Position numbers and translations under genes: made by a program. Below, piece by piece: positions 28,229 through 36,695 of a stretch of DNA of 64,000 bases; position 1 is the stretch's first letter; each line of letters begins with the position of its first letter. The notes beneath the pieces are model-generated. The model did not search any database and had not been told where the DNA came from. It worked only from the letters and a program-made list of their open reading frames with translations. The stretch comes from Ruminococcus bovis (GTDB lineage: Bacteria; Bacillota; Clostridia; Oscillospirales; Acutalibacteraceae): NCBI RefSeq assembly GCF_005601135.1, contig NZ_CP039381.1:2376232-2440231 (forward strand), written 5' to 3'.

Positions 28229-28937
28229 ACTTTGCTATTTCAAAAAGTCTTTTTGCATTTTGATTTATTTTATCTACTGCAAAATCTCCGACTTTTTTAT
28301 TTATTAATTCAAATGTTTCACCATAAGTTGTTGGTGAATTTCTAATCATATTATGGGCATCACTTCCTATAAAGTGAATTAAATCCTTATTAAGTAGTTT
28401 TTTAAATTTTCTTAATAGTGCTTTATTCTTATAAGAAACTGCATTTGTTTGGAACATTACACCTTCACTTGAAAGTTTCTGTAATAATTTAGGATTTTTA
28501 ATTAAACTTTCATATCTTTCAATATGAGCTAGTATTGGCATTACACCATATTGATTTATAATTCTAAACAAGAATTCATATGAACTTCCCGTAAAGGTAG
28601 TTGAATAAGGAAATTCCAACAAAATATAATCACTATTGCCGTAACAAACAGGCTTTAGCGACTTGTTATTCATTATAATATCCGTTACATAAACCTCAGC
28701 ACCAAGACAAAATTCTATATCACTTGGTAAACTTGGTTTCAATAAATTAAAGGAACTTTCCCTACGAGATAGAAAGGACTCCATACTCTCTTGATGGGTA
28801 TAGTAATGAGGAGTAAGGCAAATATGCCTTACTCCTTGGTTATATAAAGTATTTATAATATTGACACTAACATCCACATTCTCTGCACCATCATCAATCT
28901 GTGGCAAAATGTGTGAATGAACATCATATAAATTCAT
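28227..28937 (-). CDS. CpsB/YwqE-type PHP-domain tyrosine-protein phosphatase
   Basis: A 236-residue PHP metalloenzyme. 'LYDVHSHILPQIDDGA' (residues 3-18) carries the first metal ligands, 'HICLTPHYY' the next, then 'LGAEVYVTD', 'PILAHIERYE' and 'HFIGSDAHN' near 207-214. Members dephosphorylate the bacterial tyrosine kinases that control capsule or exopolysaccharide. No kinase or polysaccharide genes are adjacent, so the target is open. The ATG at 28937 sits five bases after GAGGT; the frame's upstream TTG is inside that site. Next to leuB, 18 bases away. Confidence 0.88.
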   Translation of the reverse strand: MNLYDVHSHILPQIDDGAENVDVSVNIINTLYNQGVRHICLTPHYYTHQESMESFLSRRESSFNLLKPSLPSDIEFCLGAEVYVTDIIMNNKSLKPVCYGNSDYILLEFPYSTTFTGSSYEFLFRIINQYGVMPILAHIERYESLIKNPKLLQKLSSEGVMFQTNAVSYKNKALLRKFKKLLNKDLIHFIGSDAHNMIRNSPTTYGETFELINKKVGDFAVDKINQNAKRLFEIAK

Positions 28938-28955
28938 AAAATACCTCAAAAATTC

Positions 28956-30029
28956 TTATGCAAGAGCCTTACAAACTAGGTCGCCCATTTCTGAGCAAGT
29001 AACCTTGTTCTTACCTTCTTCGTAAATATCAGGAGTTCTGTTTTCTGCAAGAACCTTATTAACTGCATTTTCAATAGCTTCAGCAGCCTTTGGTTCATTT
29101 AGAGAATACTTTAGCATCATTGCAACAGAAAGAATTGTAGCTAGAGGGTTAGCAATATTCTGACCTGCAATGTCAGGTGCTGAACCATGGATAGGTTCAT
29201 ATAGACCTAGGCTAGAATCTGATAAAGATGCTGATGCTAACATACCGATAGAACCAGAAATCATTGATGCTTCATCAGAAAGAATATCACCAAAGATATT
29301 GTTTGTTAGGATAACATCAAACTGACCTGGGTTAATAACAAGCTGCATAGCTGTGTTGTCAACATATAGGTGGTTTAGTTCAACTTCAGGATAATCCTTT
29401 GACATTTCGATTACTGTTTCTCTCCATAAACGAGATGCTTCAAGAACATTAGCCTTATCAACAGAAGTAAGCTTTTTGTTCCTCTTCATAGCCATTTCAA
29501 AAGCTACCTTAGCAATTCTCTTGATCTCGGAAACTTTGTACTGTTCTGTATCGTATGCTTCAACTTCACCGTCAGCTTCTCTTCTACCTCTTTCGCCAAA
29601 GTAGATACCACCTGTTAGTTCACGAACAACCATAACATCAAGCTTATCACCGATAATTTCATCCTTTAAAGGTGAAGCACTCTTTAGTGGTTCAAAGATA
29701 ACAGCAGGGCGTAGGTTAGCAAATAGACCTAATGCACCACGAATACCTAACAGACCTGCTTCAGGTCTTTCTTTACCTGGTAGCTTATCCCACTTAGGAC
29801 CACCAACTGCACCAAGAAGTACAGAGTCTGATGCTTTACATTTATCAATAGTTTCCTGAGGTAGTGGAGTACCCTTAGCATCAATTGCTGAGCCACCTAG
29901 TAGAGCCTCATCATAATTTACCTGAAAACCATATTTATCAGCAACACAATCAAGTACCTTAACTGCTTCATTAACAATTTCAGGACCGATACCATCGCCC
30001 TTTAATAGACAAATATTGTACTTATTCAT
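28956..30029 (-). CDS. leuB: 3-isopropylmalate dehydrogenase
   Basis: A 357-residue enzyme of usual length. It has '[16 protein letters not shown]', the substrate segment '[22 protein letters not shown]' (seen in two parts), '[15 protein letters not shown]', the Tyr/Lys region, '[15 protein letters not shown]' and '[14 protein letters not shown]'. It oxidises and decarboxylates 3-isopropylmalate in leucine synthesis. leuA and leuCD are not here. AAGGAG precedes the ATG. No T-box or leader peptide is evident in the 67-base upstream gap. Confidence 0.96.
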   Translation of the reverse strand: MNKYNICLLKGDGIGPEIVNEAVKVLDCVADKYGFQVNYDEALLGGSAIDAKGTPLPQETIDKCKASDSVLLGAVGGPKWDKLPGKERPEAGLLGIRGALGLFANLRPAVIFEPLKSASPLKDEIIGDKLDVMVVRELTGGIYFGERGRREADGEVEAYDTEQYKVSEIKRIAKVAFEMAMKRNKKLTSVDKANVLEASRLWRETVIEMSKDYPEVELNHLYVDNTAMQLVINPGQFDVILTNNIFGDILSDEASMISGSIGMLASASLSDSSLGLYEPIHGSAPDIAGQNIANPLATILSVAMMLKYSLNEPKAAEAIENAVNKVLAENRTPDIYEEGKNKVTCSEMGDLVCKALA

Positions 30030-30096
30030 TTTTAATCTCCTTCTTTATTAAAAAACTCTGTTAATATAATATCACAAAAAAATACATATGTAAATA

Positions 30097-30729
30097 TTAT
30101 TCCTCATCATCTTCCTTAGGTAGAGGGATTTTTTGGAACACTTCCGATACTTTATCTCTCTGCCACAACATTGGAGTAATACGGATAGAATAACCGTAAC
30201 CACCATCCATTACCCAATCAAATGGCTTAGCCTGTGGCAAACCGTAAATAGCAAGTAGTGTCATAATTACACCACCATGAGTTACAATAATTGCATCAGT
30301 TGTACCGGTTTTCATAAGACCTGTAACAATATCCTCAAACATATGACAAATTCTTCTTGTAAAGTCTGCTGAGCTTTCGCCATGTGGTGGTTTCACTTCG
30401 CTACTGCCACCAATCCACTGTTTAAACAGTTCATCATCCTTTAACTCATCAGCAGTTTTGCCTTCCCATTCACCAAAGTTACATTCAGAAAGTTGGTCAA
30501 TAACAATAGGTTTCATATTAGGATAAAGAATCTCACAAGTTTCTTTACATCTTTTTAATGGACTGGTAAACAGTGCAGTTGCACCTGGGTACTTCATATT
30601 GTGGTCAAGTTTCTTAAGCTCCATTTTGCCTTTATCGGAAAGTGGAACATTGGTTGTACCTATATATTTACCTTTATGAGTTTCATCAATATTTCCGTGA
30701 CAGATAAAGTGTATATAGTATGATTTCAT
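30097..30729 (-). CDS. histidine-phosphatase-family protein with CHG in place of RHG
   Basis: A 210-residue protein of the phosphoglycerate-mutase-like superfamily. The normal motif RHG reads 'FICHGN' at residues 8-13: Cys (TGT) replaces the phosphate-binding Arg. Other elements persist: 'GTTNVPLSDKGKMEL', 'FTSPLKRCKET', 'CNFGEWEGKT', and the second His in 'IIVTHGGVIMT'. If real, the Arg loss should impair catalysis, so it may be a pseudoenzyme; CGT to TGT is one transition. The ATG at 30729 follows GGAG. It is divergent from the HTH regulator 64 bases away. Confidence 0.85.
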   Translation of the reverse strand: MKSYYIHFICHGNIDETHKGKYIGTTNVPLSDKGKMELKKLDHNMKYPGATALFTSPLKRCKETCEILYPNMKPIVIDQLSECNFGEWEGKTADELKDDELFKQWIGGSSEVKPPHGESSADFTRRICHMFEDIVTGLMKTGTTDAIIVTHGGVIMTLLAIYGLPQAKPFDWVMDGGYGYSIRITPMLWQRDKVSEVFQKIPLPKEDDEE

Positions 30730-30742
30730 AATTACTCCAATC

Positions 30743-30781
30743 TTTACAAATAGTTTATTTTGTATTATACTCATAGTATAA
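30743..30781 (+). promoter_or_regulatory. promoter and palindromic operator of the HTH regulator gene
   Basis: TTTACA (30743-30748), 17 bases, TATACT (30766-30771) forms a promoter. A perfect 7-bp inverted repeat, TTATACT-CAT-AGTATAA (30765-30781), covers the -10 just before the ribosome site of the regulator at 30794. This is the classic place for an autoregulatory operator. It is also within the leader region of the divergent phosphatase gene. Confidence 0.6.
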
Positions 30782-30793
30782 GGATGTGATTAT

Positions 30794-31435
30794 ATGAATA
30801 ATACATTTGGTAGTATTATCAGTTATCTTAGAAAAGAAAAAGGAATCAGCCAAAAGCAAGCCTCAAGTGACTTAGGAATCAGTCAAGCACTTCTCTCCCA
30901 CTATGAAAAAGGTATCAGAGAATGTGGTCTTGACTTTGTTGTAAAAGTGGCTGATTACTATAATGTTAGTTGTGATTATCTTCTTGGCAGAACAAGTGAA
31001 AGAGATGTTATTGCTATTAGTGATGGCACTAAAAAAACAATAACTGCTGAAAATCCAAGTGAAAAAATCATAATGGACAGTATTGATTTTACCTACAGAA
31101 TTCTCTCGGAAATGAACCACAGAGATATTACAAGATGCACCACAGAAATGTTAATGTGTAGTATTTACAATGTAATAAGACTACTTTACAGAAACAACAA
31201 TCTTAATAATGAGGAATTCTTTACACTTACTAAAGAAAGTTGCAACTGTTATTCCGAGGCTACTTATCAGCACAGAAAAGGTAGGCTAACAGACAAAATA
31301 AATGAATTTAGCAAAAGTAGAAGAAATGAAAACAAAGTTTATCTCTCCTACGATATTATCAATAAAAAATATGATGATATAGCCAGTTCTGTATTTAACC
31401 TTGTTCACAACACAGAAAGAATAATCAAAAAATAA
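30794..31435 (+). CDS. XRE/HTH_3-type transcriptional regulator
   Basis: A 213-residue protein. Residues 5-65 are an HTH_3 domain: 'ISYLRKEKGISQKQASSDLG', recognition helix 'SQALLSHYEKGIRECGL', and the closing 'VKVADYYNVSCDYLLGRT'. The remaining 145 residues look helical, with 'MDSIDFTYRILSEMN' and a polar C-terminus; I recognise no ligand domain. It probably represses its own promoter and perhaps the divergent phosphatase gene. AGGATG lies eight bases before the ATG. Ends at a bidirectional terminator. Confidence 0.9.
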   Translation: MNNTFGSIISYLRKEKGISQKQASSDLGISQALLSHYEKGIRECGLDFVVKVADYYNVSCDYLLGRTSERDVIAISDGTKKTITAENPSEKIIMDSIDFTYRILSEMNHRDITRCTTEMLMCSIYNVIRLLYRNNNLNNEEFFTLTKESCNCYSEATYQHRKGRLTDKINEFSKSRRNENKVYLSYDIINKKYDDIASSVFNLVHNTERIIKK

Positions 31436-31442
31436 TATTATA

Positions 31443-31470
31443 AAAGGTGGGAATTTATCCCACCTTTTTT
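31443..31470. terminator. bidirectional terminator between the HTH regulator and the pseudokinase gene
   Basis: AAAGGTGGGA pairs with TCCCACCTTT across a 5-base loop, with six T on the plus strand and AAAA upstream giving T on the minus strand. It serves two convergent genes. Confidence 0.85.
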
Positions 31471-31478
31471 AGTTTAAA

Positions 31479-33125
31479 TTAGTTATCGGCAGAACCTGTA
31501 TTTGGTTCAGTTGAAGTTGGTTCAGCACCTAAAGAAACCTTAATTGTAACAGTTTTACCGTATTCGATTTGGTCACCTGACTTTAGGTTCTTATAGTCGA
31601 TTACAGTATTGTTAGGATACTTTGAGTTATACTCGGTTTCTTGCATTACAAGTACACCTGTATCTGCAAGCATTGTTGCAACTGTCTTAATATCCTTACC
31701 GGCAATATCAGGTAAAGTTCTCATCTTAGCACCTTTACTGATTGTTAGGCTGATATTTACTGCTTCATCTTCGGAAGTAATTGGTGTACCGGCAGCCGGT
31801 GTTTGTTCACAAATATAACCTTCTTCTATATTATCGCTAAACTTTTCTTCTGAGTTAATATTGATAATATATTTATCAGAACCCTTTAGCTGACTTTTTA
31901 CTGATGAATATTTCTTACCAACAAAGTTATCTACTACCGGACCACTCCATGCCTTTGTAGCAGTTGTATCTTGAACACCACCATGGTTGCCATTTACTAA
32001 ACCAAAACAGTTAGTAGCAACAAGTACTGCACCAATACCAACAAATACTACAAGAGAAATAAGTGCTGCAATTAAAGTAACTTTCTTGTTTTCGTTATTT
32101 TTCTTTTCTTCTTTTTGTTGTTTACTTGGGTCGGATAGACTTGCAGTTTTGCTGATTTCTTCTTGAATTGCCTGAGCAGTCGGAGCAACAGAAAGCTGAC
32201 TTCTAAGTTCATCAAAATCTGCAATTCTTTCTTTTCTGTCAACCTGTAAACCGTTTGCTAAAGCAGTAACAACATGAGGAGGTAATCTCTTAACAGTATT
32301 AGTACTCATAAGCAGACTACTATCCTTTAGTCTTTCTCTTGCATTAGCAGGAACATGACCTGTTAATGTATGGAAAAGTGTTGCTGTAAAGCCATAAATT
32401 TCGGTAACAATATCAAGAGTAAAGTTCTTTTCGTATTGTTCAGGAGCAGCACAACCACTATAAAGCTGACTCTTTAGTGGAGTACCTCTCTTTCTTTCCA
32501 TAGCAGTACAGAAACCTGAAAGTTTAAGTTTGCCGTCTTTAGTTATGTATAGGTTTGATGGTGAAACTGCGTAGTGACCGATACCTCTCTTATGAAGTGA
32601 CTCTAAAGCAGAGATAAGTGGCATAAACAGTGGTCTTGCAACTTCCCATTCAAGTTGTCCGTTATTTCTCTTTAGATAATCTTCAAAGTGGTTCAGTTCA
32701 AGATATTCTTCAATTTCATATGCAGTATTGTTCTCTTCAAATATATCAAGAATTTTAATCATTACTGACATATTATTAAGTTCTTGTACAATCTTGTAAT
32801 ATGAAATAAAGTTAGAACGCAAGTTCTTGAAAACAGTTTCATCGTTATATCCTACAACAAGGTCTTTCTCACCTTTTGAACGGTCAAAAATACCGATTGG
32901 TAGGAATTCTCTGATAATAACTTTCTTCTTTTCTTCTTTATCATAACCTAGGTAACGGGTACTTTCACCATTTGTGTCGATACCTCTACCAACAATATAT
33001 CTATCTTTTAAAACAGTATGAAAACCTAGGAAAGGTTCTGGCTGAGTTTCTGTATTATTAAAGCCGCAATCAGGACAGATTTGTTCATCGCCTATTTCTT
33101 TCATACAGCCCATACATAGTGCCAT
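31479..33125 (-). CDS. zinc-ribbon / pseudokinase / PASTA membrane protein
   Basis: A 548-residue protein. Residues 1-24 form a Cys4 zinc ribbon (CMGCMKEIG then CPDCGFN). About 30-310 is a protein-kinase fold with degraded catalysis: the beta-3 Lys position reads 'VIIREF', HRD is replaced by 'GHYAVSPSNLY', and DFG by 'KLSGFCTAM', while 'SGCAAPEQYEKNFTLDIVTEIYGF' retains the APE and following Asp. A membrane helix (about 355-378) leads to two PASTA-like repeats (about 400-530). Outside sensing of muropeptides by PASTA domains is established for PrkC; here a non-catalytic signalling or scaffold role is inferred. GGAGTG precedes the ATG at 33125. Confidence 0.85.
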   Translation of the reverse strand: MALCMGCMKEIGDEQICPDCGFNNTETQPEPFLGFHTVLKDRYIVGRGIDTNGESTRYLGYDKEEKKKVIIREFLPIGIFDRSKGEKDLVVGYNDETVFKNLRSNFISYYKIVQELNNMSVMIKILDIFEENNTAYEIEEYLELNHFEDYLKRNNGQLEWEVARPLFMPLISALESLHKRGIGHYAVSPSNLYITKDGKLKLSGFCTAMERKRGTPLKSQLYSGCAAPEQYEKNFTLDIVTEIYGFTATLFHTLTGHVPANARERLKDSSLLMSTNTVKRLPPHVVTALANGLQVDRKERIADFDELRSQLSVAPTAQAIQEEISKTASLSDPSKQQKEEKKNNENKKVTLIAALISLVVFVGIGAVLVATNCFGLVNGNHGGVQDTTATKAWSGPVVDNFVGKKYSSVKSQLKGSDKYIININSEEKFSDNIEEGYICEQTPAAGTPITSEDEAVNISLTISKGAKMRTLPDIAGKDIKTVATMLADTGVLVMQETEYNSKYPNNTVIDYKNLKSGDQIEYGKTVTIKVSLGAEPTSTEPNTGSADN

Positions 33126-33335
33126 ACTTCTCACTCCTTTTAGTTATTTTTACACTATTATCTTAGTTTAATGCTTAAAACATTATATCATAGTAAAGGT
33201 ACATATTCAAGAAAATTTATTACCTTTTGATGTTACAGTTTTGTTAACTAATAGGTGATTTTTTCTTTTCTCTGTCAAATTTTGTATTATTTATTATTAT
33301 ATACATATAGCTTATTTATAGAACTTTTAATAATA

Positions 33336-33380
33336 AAAATAAAATCCACTAATAGGTTGTATCTTTCCTACTAATGGATT
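33336..33380 (-). terminator. terminator after the thi operon
   Basis: A 14-bp minus-strand stem (33380-33367 with 33356-33343), including two G-U pairs, is followed by TTTTATTTTTATT. It lies 15 bases after the thiE stop. The rest of the gap to the pseudokinase gene (33126-33335) is very AT-rich and shows nothing else I can support. Confidence 0.75.
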
Positions 33381-33394
33381 TATTATATAATTTA

Positions 33395-33988
33395 TTATTC
33401 TGTAAAAGAATTTAGATATTCTTGTGGATTAGTACAATTCATTGCACTGCTCATTATACAACCACCACTTGCACCGGCATTTCTAATCTTTGAAAAGTTT
33501 TCCGGTGAGATACCACCTATTGCATATACAGGGATTGAAACACTTCTGCAAACTTCTTTTAGAAAATCAAGTCCTCTACCCGGCAAACCTTTCTTGCAAT
33601 CAGTATCAAAAATATGACCTGCTGTAATATAGGTACAACCAAGTTTCCGGGCTTTTACTGCATCTTCTACCGAATGACAAGATGCACCTAAAATTTTGTA
33701 CTGTGATTTTTCTTTATCAGTAAGTGTTGCAAGAATATGCAAAGGTAAATGCAAAGCATCATGATTTAGCTTTTCTGCAACTTTAGGAAAATTATGCAAG
33801 ATACATTGAGTATTATATTTATTGCAAATTTCAATTACCTTTTTAGCTAAATCTTCATAGTCACTTTCCGGCAAATGTTTTTCTCTAAGTACAATTGCCT
33901 TAGGTTTTGCTTTTGCTAATTTTTCTATGCGTAATAAGTAATCTTCTTCACAGATTGAACTGTTGGTAATAACAATAATATCAGACAT
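33395..33988 (-). CDS. thiE: thiamine phosphate synthase (ThiE/TenI family)
   Basis: A 197-residue TIM barrel. It opens 'MSDIIVITNSSICEED', with 'AIVLREKHLPESDYEDLAKK', 'HLPLHILATL', 'GASCHSVEDAVKARKLGCTY' and the phosphate loop 'GLPGRGLDFLKEVC' then 'PVYAIGGISPEN'. It couples the thiazole and pyrimidine moieties. Members of the TenI branch can be isomerases instead, and this sequence keeps the divergent 'HIFDTDCKKG', so the exact activity is not certain. The start at 33988 overlaps thiH by eight bases; ATG 34000 is the alternative. Confidence 0.85.
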   Translation of the reverse strand: MSDIIVITNSSICEEDYLLRIEKLAKAKPKAIVLREKHLPESDYEDLAKKVIEICNKYNTQCILHNFPKVAEKLNHDALHLPLHILATLTDKEKSQYKILGASCHSVEDAVKARKLGCTYITAGHIFDTDCKKGLPGRGLDFLKEVCRSVSIPVYAIGGISPENFSKIRNAGASGGCIMSSAMNCTNPQEYLNSFTE

Positions 33989-35234
33989 ATAGGTAATCAT
34001 TTAGAACAGGTTGCAAGCCTTCAACTGTAATTTCATCATACATTTTCTTTAGGCTACGGTTATCATTAATTTCAAACTGTTCATCACCTTGTTCTTCTTC
34101 TGTTTCTTTACCACTATACTTACTTTCGTGATCACCGATACCGGTAGATACACCGGCAGAAACTTTTGTTGCTGCAATCTTTACAATACCGTTTCTAAAT
34201 TCTGCACTTTCTCTTGAAGAAACTGTAATACCTACATATGGTAAGAAAATACGATATGCACATAGAATTTGGCAAAGTTGAGTTTCGTGTACATCAAGTG
34301 GATTAATCTTTTCATTATTGATAATCGGTCTTAGTCTTGGACAAGACAAGGACATTTCTGCATGAGGGTACTTTCTCTGTAAATAATACACATGAAGTGC
34401 ACTTGCTAAAGCATCTTTTCTAAAATCTGATAAGCCTAAAAGTGCTGAAAAAGCAACACCTCTCATACCACCTCTTAATGCTCTTTCTTGAGCATCAAAA
34501 CGGTATGGCCATACTCTCTTATGACCTAGTAGGTGAAGTGTTTCGTATTTATCGGTATCATAAGTTTCTTGGAATACTGTTACATAGTCAGCACCACATT
34601 TGTGAAGATACTCATATTCATCAGTATTTACAGGGTAAATCTCAAGTCCTACCATACGGAAATACTTTCGTGCTAATTTACAAGCCTCACCAATATACTC
34701 TACATTGCTTTGACCTCTGCTTTCACCGGTAAGAATTAAAATTTCTTCCATACCACTATCGGCAATAACTTTCATTTCTTTTTCAATTTGTTCCATTGAA
34801 AGTTTCATACGGTTAATATGGTTGTAACAGTTAAAGCCACAATAGACACAATAGTTTTCGCAATAATTTGCTATGTATAACGGTGTAAACATATATACAG
34901 TATTGCCAAAATGCTTACTTGTTTCTACTCTTGCTCTTTGAGCCATTTGTTCTAGGAATGGTTCTGCTGCCGGTGATAAAAGTGCCTTAAAGTCCTCTAT
35001 AGAACAAGTTTCATGTTCAAGTGCTTTTCGTACATCTTTTGCAGTATATTTTGAATAGTCATATGAATTCATATGGTCCATTACATTCTTACAAACATCA
35101 GACTCAATAACTTCCATACCCGGCATATATTCCATATGATTTTTACGGTATGATGGGTCATTCTCCAGTCTATGTTTCTTCTCAAGTGCTTTTGGTGACA
35201 AAAACTCTGAGTCAATTAAAAATTCATTTTCCAT
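33981..35234 (-). CDS. thiH: 2-iminoacetate synthase (ThiH)
   Basis: A 417-residue radical-SAM enzyme. The cluster motif CxxxCxxC is in 'NYCENYCVYCGFNC' near 127-140. 'ILILTGESRGQSNVEYIGEA', 'GLEIYPVNTDEYEYLHKCGA', 'TVFQETYDTDKYETLH' (with the preceding V) and 'SLSCPRLRP' are family stretches. It cleaves tyrosine to dehydroglycine for thiazole synthesis under anaerobic conditions; aerobes use ThiO. This fits an anaerobe. It follows thiG by 13 bases. Confidence 0.95.
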   Translation of the reverse strand: MENEFLIDSEFLSPKALEKKHRLENDPSYRKNHMEYMPGMEVIESDVCKNVMDHMNSYDYSKYTAKDVRKALEHETCSIEDFKALLSPAAEPFLEQMAQRARVETSKHFGNTVYMFTPLYIANYCENYCVYCGFNCYNHINRMKLSMEQIEKEMKVIADSGMEEILILTGESRGQSNVEYIGEACKLARKYFRMVGLEIYPVNTDEYEYLHKCGADYVTVFQETYDTDKYETLHLLGHKRVWPYRFDAQERALRGGMRGVAFSALLGLSDFRKDALASALHVYYLQRKYPHAEMSLSCPRLRPIINNEKINPLDVHETQLCQILCAYRIFLPYVGITVSSRESAEFRNGIVKIAATKVSAGVSTGIGDHESKYSGKETEEEQGDEQFEINDNRSLKKMYDEITVEGLQPVLNDYLYV

Positions 35235-35247
35235 TAGTAGTCACCTC

Positions 35248-36018
35248 TTAGTTACGCAAGAAACCTGTTAATGGGTCTGAAGAAGATGCACCACGAGTCA
35301 GAACTCTGCCTAATCCTGATAGATATGCCTTTCTACCGGCTTCAATAGCATTCTTAAATGCTGATGCCATTAATGGTAAATCACCGGCAGTAGCTAAAGC
35401 TGTATTTGCCATAATTGCAGATGCACCCATTTCCATTGCTTCACAAGCCTGAGAAGGTTTACCGATACCGGCATCTACAATAATAGGTAAATCAATTTCA
35501 TCAATTAGAATTTGAATAAAGTCTTTAGTAGCTAAGCCTTTATTTGAACCGATTGGTGAAGCTAAAGGCATAATTGATGCTGCACCGGCATTAACTAAAT
35601 CACGAGCAACATTTAGGTCAGGATACATATAAGGCATTACAACAAAACCCTCTTTTGCCAGAATTTCTGTAGCCTTAATAGTTTCTTGGTTATCAGGAAG
35701 TAGGTACTTACTATCTCTCATAATTTCAATCTTTACAAAGTTACCACAACCAAGTTCTCTGGCTAGTCTTGCAATTCTTACTGCTTCATCAGCATTTCTT
35801 GCACCACTTGTATTAGGTAGTAATGTAACACCCTTTGGAATATAATCAAGTATATTTTCTTGTTCCTTAGTATTTGCTCTACGAACTGCAAGTGTAATAA
35901 TTTCAGCACCGGCATCCTTAATAGCTGAGTCAATAAGTTTCATAGAATACTTACCTGAACCTAAAATAAATCTTGAGTTAAATTCATGACCACCAATGAT
36001 AAGTTTATCATTTTCCAT
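35248..36018 (-). CDS. thiG: thiazole synthase
   Basis: A 256-residue barrel: '[17 protein letters not shown]', '[15 protein letters not shown]', '[20 protein letters not shown]', '[19 protein letters not shown]', '[20 protein letters not shown]', '[20 protein letters not shown]' and '[15 protein letters not shown]'. The Schiff-base Lys lies in 'FVKIEI' near residue 96. It builds the thiazole phosphate from DXP, ThiS thiocarboxylate and dehydroglycine. It is the second gene of the riboswitch-controlled operon. Confidence 0.96.
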   Translation of the reverse strand: MENDKLIIGGHEFNSRFILGSGKYSMKLIDSAIKDAGAEIITLAVRRANTKEQENILDYIPKGVTLLPNTSGARNADEAVRIARLARELGCGNFVKIEIMRDSKYLLPDNQETIKATEILAKEGFVVMPYMYPDLNVARDLVNAGAASIMPLASPIGSNKGLATKDFIQILIDEIDLPIIVDAGIGKPSQACEAMEMGASAIMANTALATAGDLPLMASAFKNAIEAGRKAYLSGLGRVLTRGASSSDPLTGFLRN

Positions 36019-36072
36019 TATAATTTCCTTCTTTCAATGTATATCAAGTTTGTTTTATTTTTCTTAAAAAAA

Positions 36073-36267
36073 TTAACCTCCACCCATAAAGCTAACAACT
36101 TCTACTACATCACCGTCTTTTAGTACAGTTTCATCATAATCAGCCTTTGAGATAATCACTTCATTACATTCAACTGCAATAGTCTTTGGGTTATAATTTG
36201 CAATTTCAAGATACTGTGAAACAGTTTTTCCTGACATATCAACTTCTTTACCGTTAATTGTTACCAC
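36073..36267 (-). CDS. thiS: sulfur carrier protein ThiS
   Basis: A 64-residue ubiquitin-like protein starting 'MVTINGKEVDMSGKTVSQYL' and ending 'VSFMGGG'; the C-terminal Gly-Gly is adenylated and thiocarboxylated. It donates sulfur to ThiG. The activating enzyme ThiF is not in this cluster, so it must be encoded elsewhere or replaced. A GGAGGTG site precedes the ATG. First gene after the TPP attenuator. Confidence 0.93.
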   Translation of the reverse strand: MVTINGKEVDMSGKTVSQYLEIANYNPKTIAVECNEVIISKADYDETVLKDGDVVEVVSFMGGG

Positions 36268-36285
36268 TTTTACACCTCCTACAAG

Positions 36286-36321
36286 TAAAAAAAGAAGCTA
36301 CCCTATGTTTGGGTAACTTCT
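36286..36321 (-). terminator. TPP-riboswitch expression-platform terminator
   Basis: On the minus strand GAAGTTACCC (36321-36312) pairs with GGGTAGCTTC (36303-36294) with one mismatch, followed by seven T (36293-36287). It lies between the TPP aptamer and the thiS ribosome site, so ligand-controlled termination is the likely mode. Confidence 0.85.
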
Positions 36322-36341
36322 CAAAATACATTAATCAATAT

Positions 36342-36418
36342 ATCCCTACGTTGGCATTATCCAAATCAGGTATTGGTCGAAGATTATATCTTCCTCTCAG
36401 CCTGTAACACAAGCTCCC
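36342..36418 (-). promoter_or_regulatory. TPP riboswitch (THI box) controlling thiSGHE
   Basis: The minus strand contains the conserved TPP aptamer cores: GGGAGC at the 5' end, 'GGCTGAGAGG', 'ACCTGATTTGGATAATGCC' and 'AACGTAGGGA' closing the first helix. These match the THI box order exactly. Binding of thiamine pyrophosphate should favour the downstream terminator and switch the operon off. Confidence 0.96.
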
Positions 36419-36437
36419 ATAATTTTACTTTAATAAT

Positions 36438-36466
36438 ATTATACTCTTATTTATTATTATTTTCAA
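36438..36466 (-). promoter_or_regulatory. sigma-A-type promoter of the thi operon
   Basis: On the minus strand TTGAAA (36466-36461), 17 bases, TATAAT (36443-36438). The -10 ends about 20 bases before the riboswitch aptamer. Confidence 0.7.
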
Positions 36467-36524
36467 TAGTATATAATTTTATTTTACTTTTTACGCCGTT
36501 TTTTCGCCGTTTTCTTTTAAAGAA

Positions 36525-36569
36525 ATAAAAAAACACCCATAGGTTAGCTAAAAGTGGCTTACCTATGGG
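36525..36569 (-). terminator. intrinsic terminator after tRNA-Ala
   Basis: On the minus strand CCCATAGGTAAGCC pairs with AGCTAACCTATGGG (one mismatch near the loop), followed by TGTTTTTTTATTTC. It starts ten bases after the encoded CCA. Confidence 0.9.
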
Positions 36570-36577
36570 CTTTTCTT

Positions 36578-36653
36578 TGGTGGAGATGAAGGGGCTCGAA
36601 CCCTCGACTCCCACAATGCCATTGTGGTACTCTCCCAGCTGAGCTACATCCCC
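36578..36653 (-). tRNA. tRNA-Ala (anticodon GGC)
   Basis: The minus strand folds into a full cloverleaf: acceptor GGGGATG/CATCTCC including the G3-U70 pair that marks alanine tRNAs, D-arm GCTC-AGCTGGGA-GAGT, anticodon arm CCACA-ATGGCAT-TGTGG with anticodon GGC, five-base variable loop, T-arm GAGGG-TTCGAGC-CCCTT, discriminator A and encoded CCA. It reads GCC/GCU alanine codons. Confidence 0.97.
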
Positions 36654-36666
36654 ATTCGATAAGATA

Positions 36667-36695
36667 ATTCTATCACAAGGTAATGAAAAAATCAA
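36667..36695 (-). promoter_or_regulatory. promoter of tRNA-Ala
   Basis: On the minus strand TTGATT (36695-36690), 17 bases, TAGAAT (36672-36667), with the -10 ending 13 bases before the mature tRNA. The -35 overlaps the end of the ybaK-like gene. Confidence 0.65.

Noticed and set aside
33126..33335. Possible short gene or RNA in the gap before the pseudokinase
   Set aside because: The stretch is extremely AT-rich, with no ribosome site, stable fold or promoter I could defend.
36447..36695. Minus-strand open frame of 82 codons
   Set aside because: It runs through the tRNA-Ala gene and its terminator; the protein-like text is translated tRNA.
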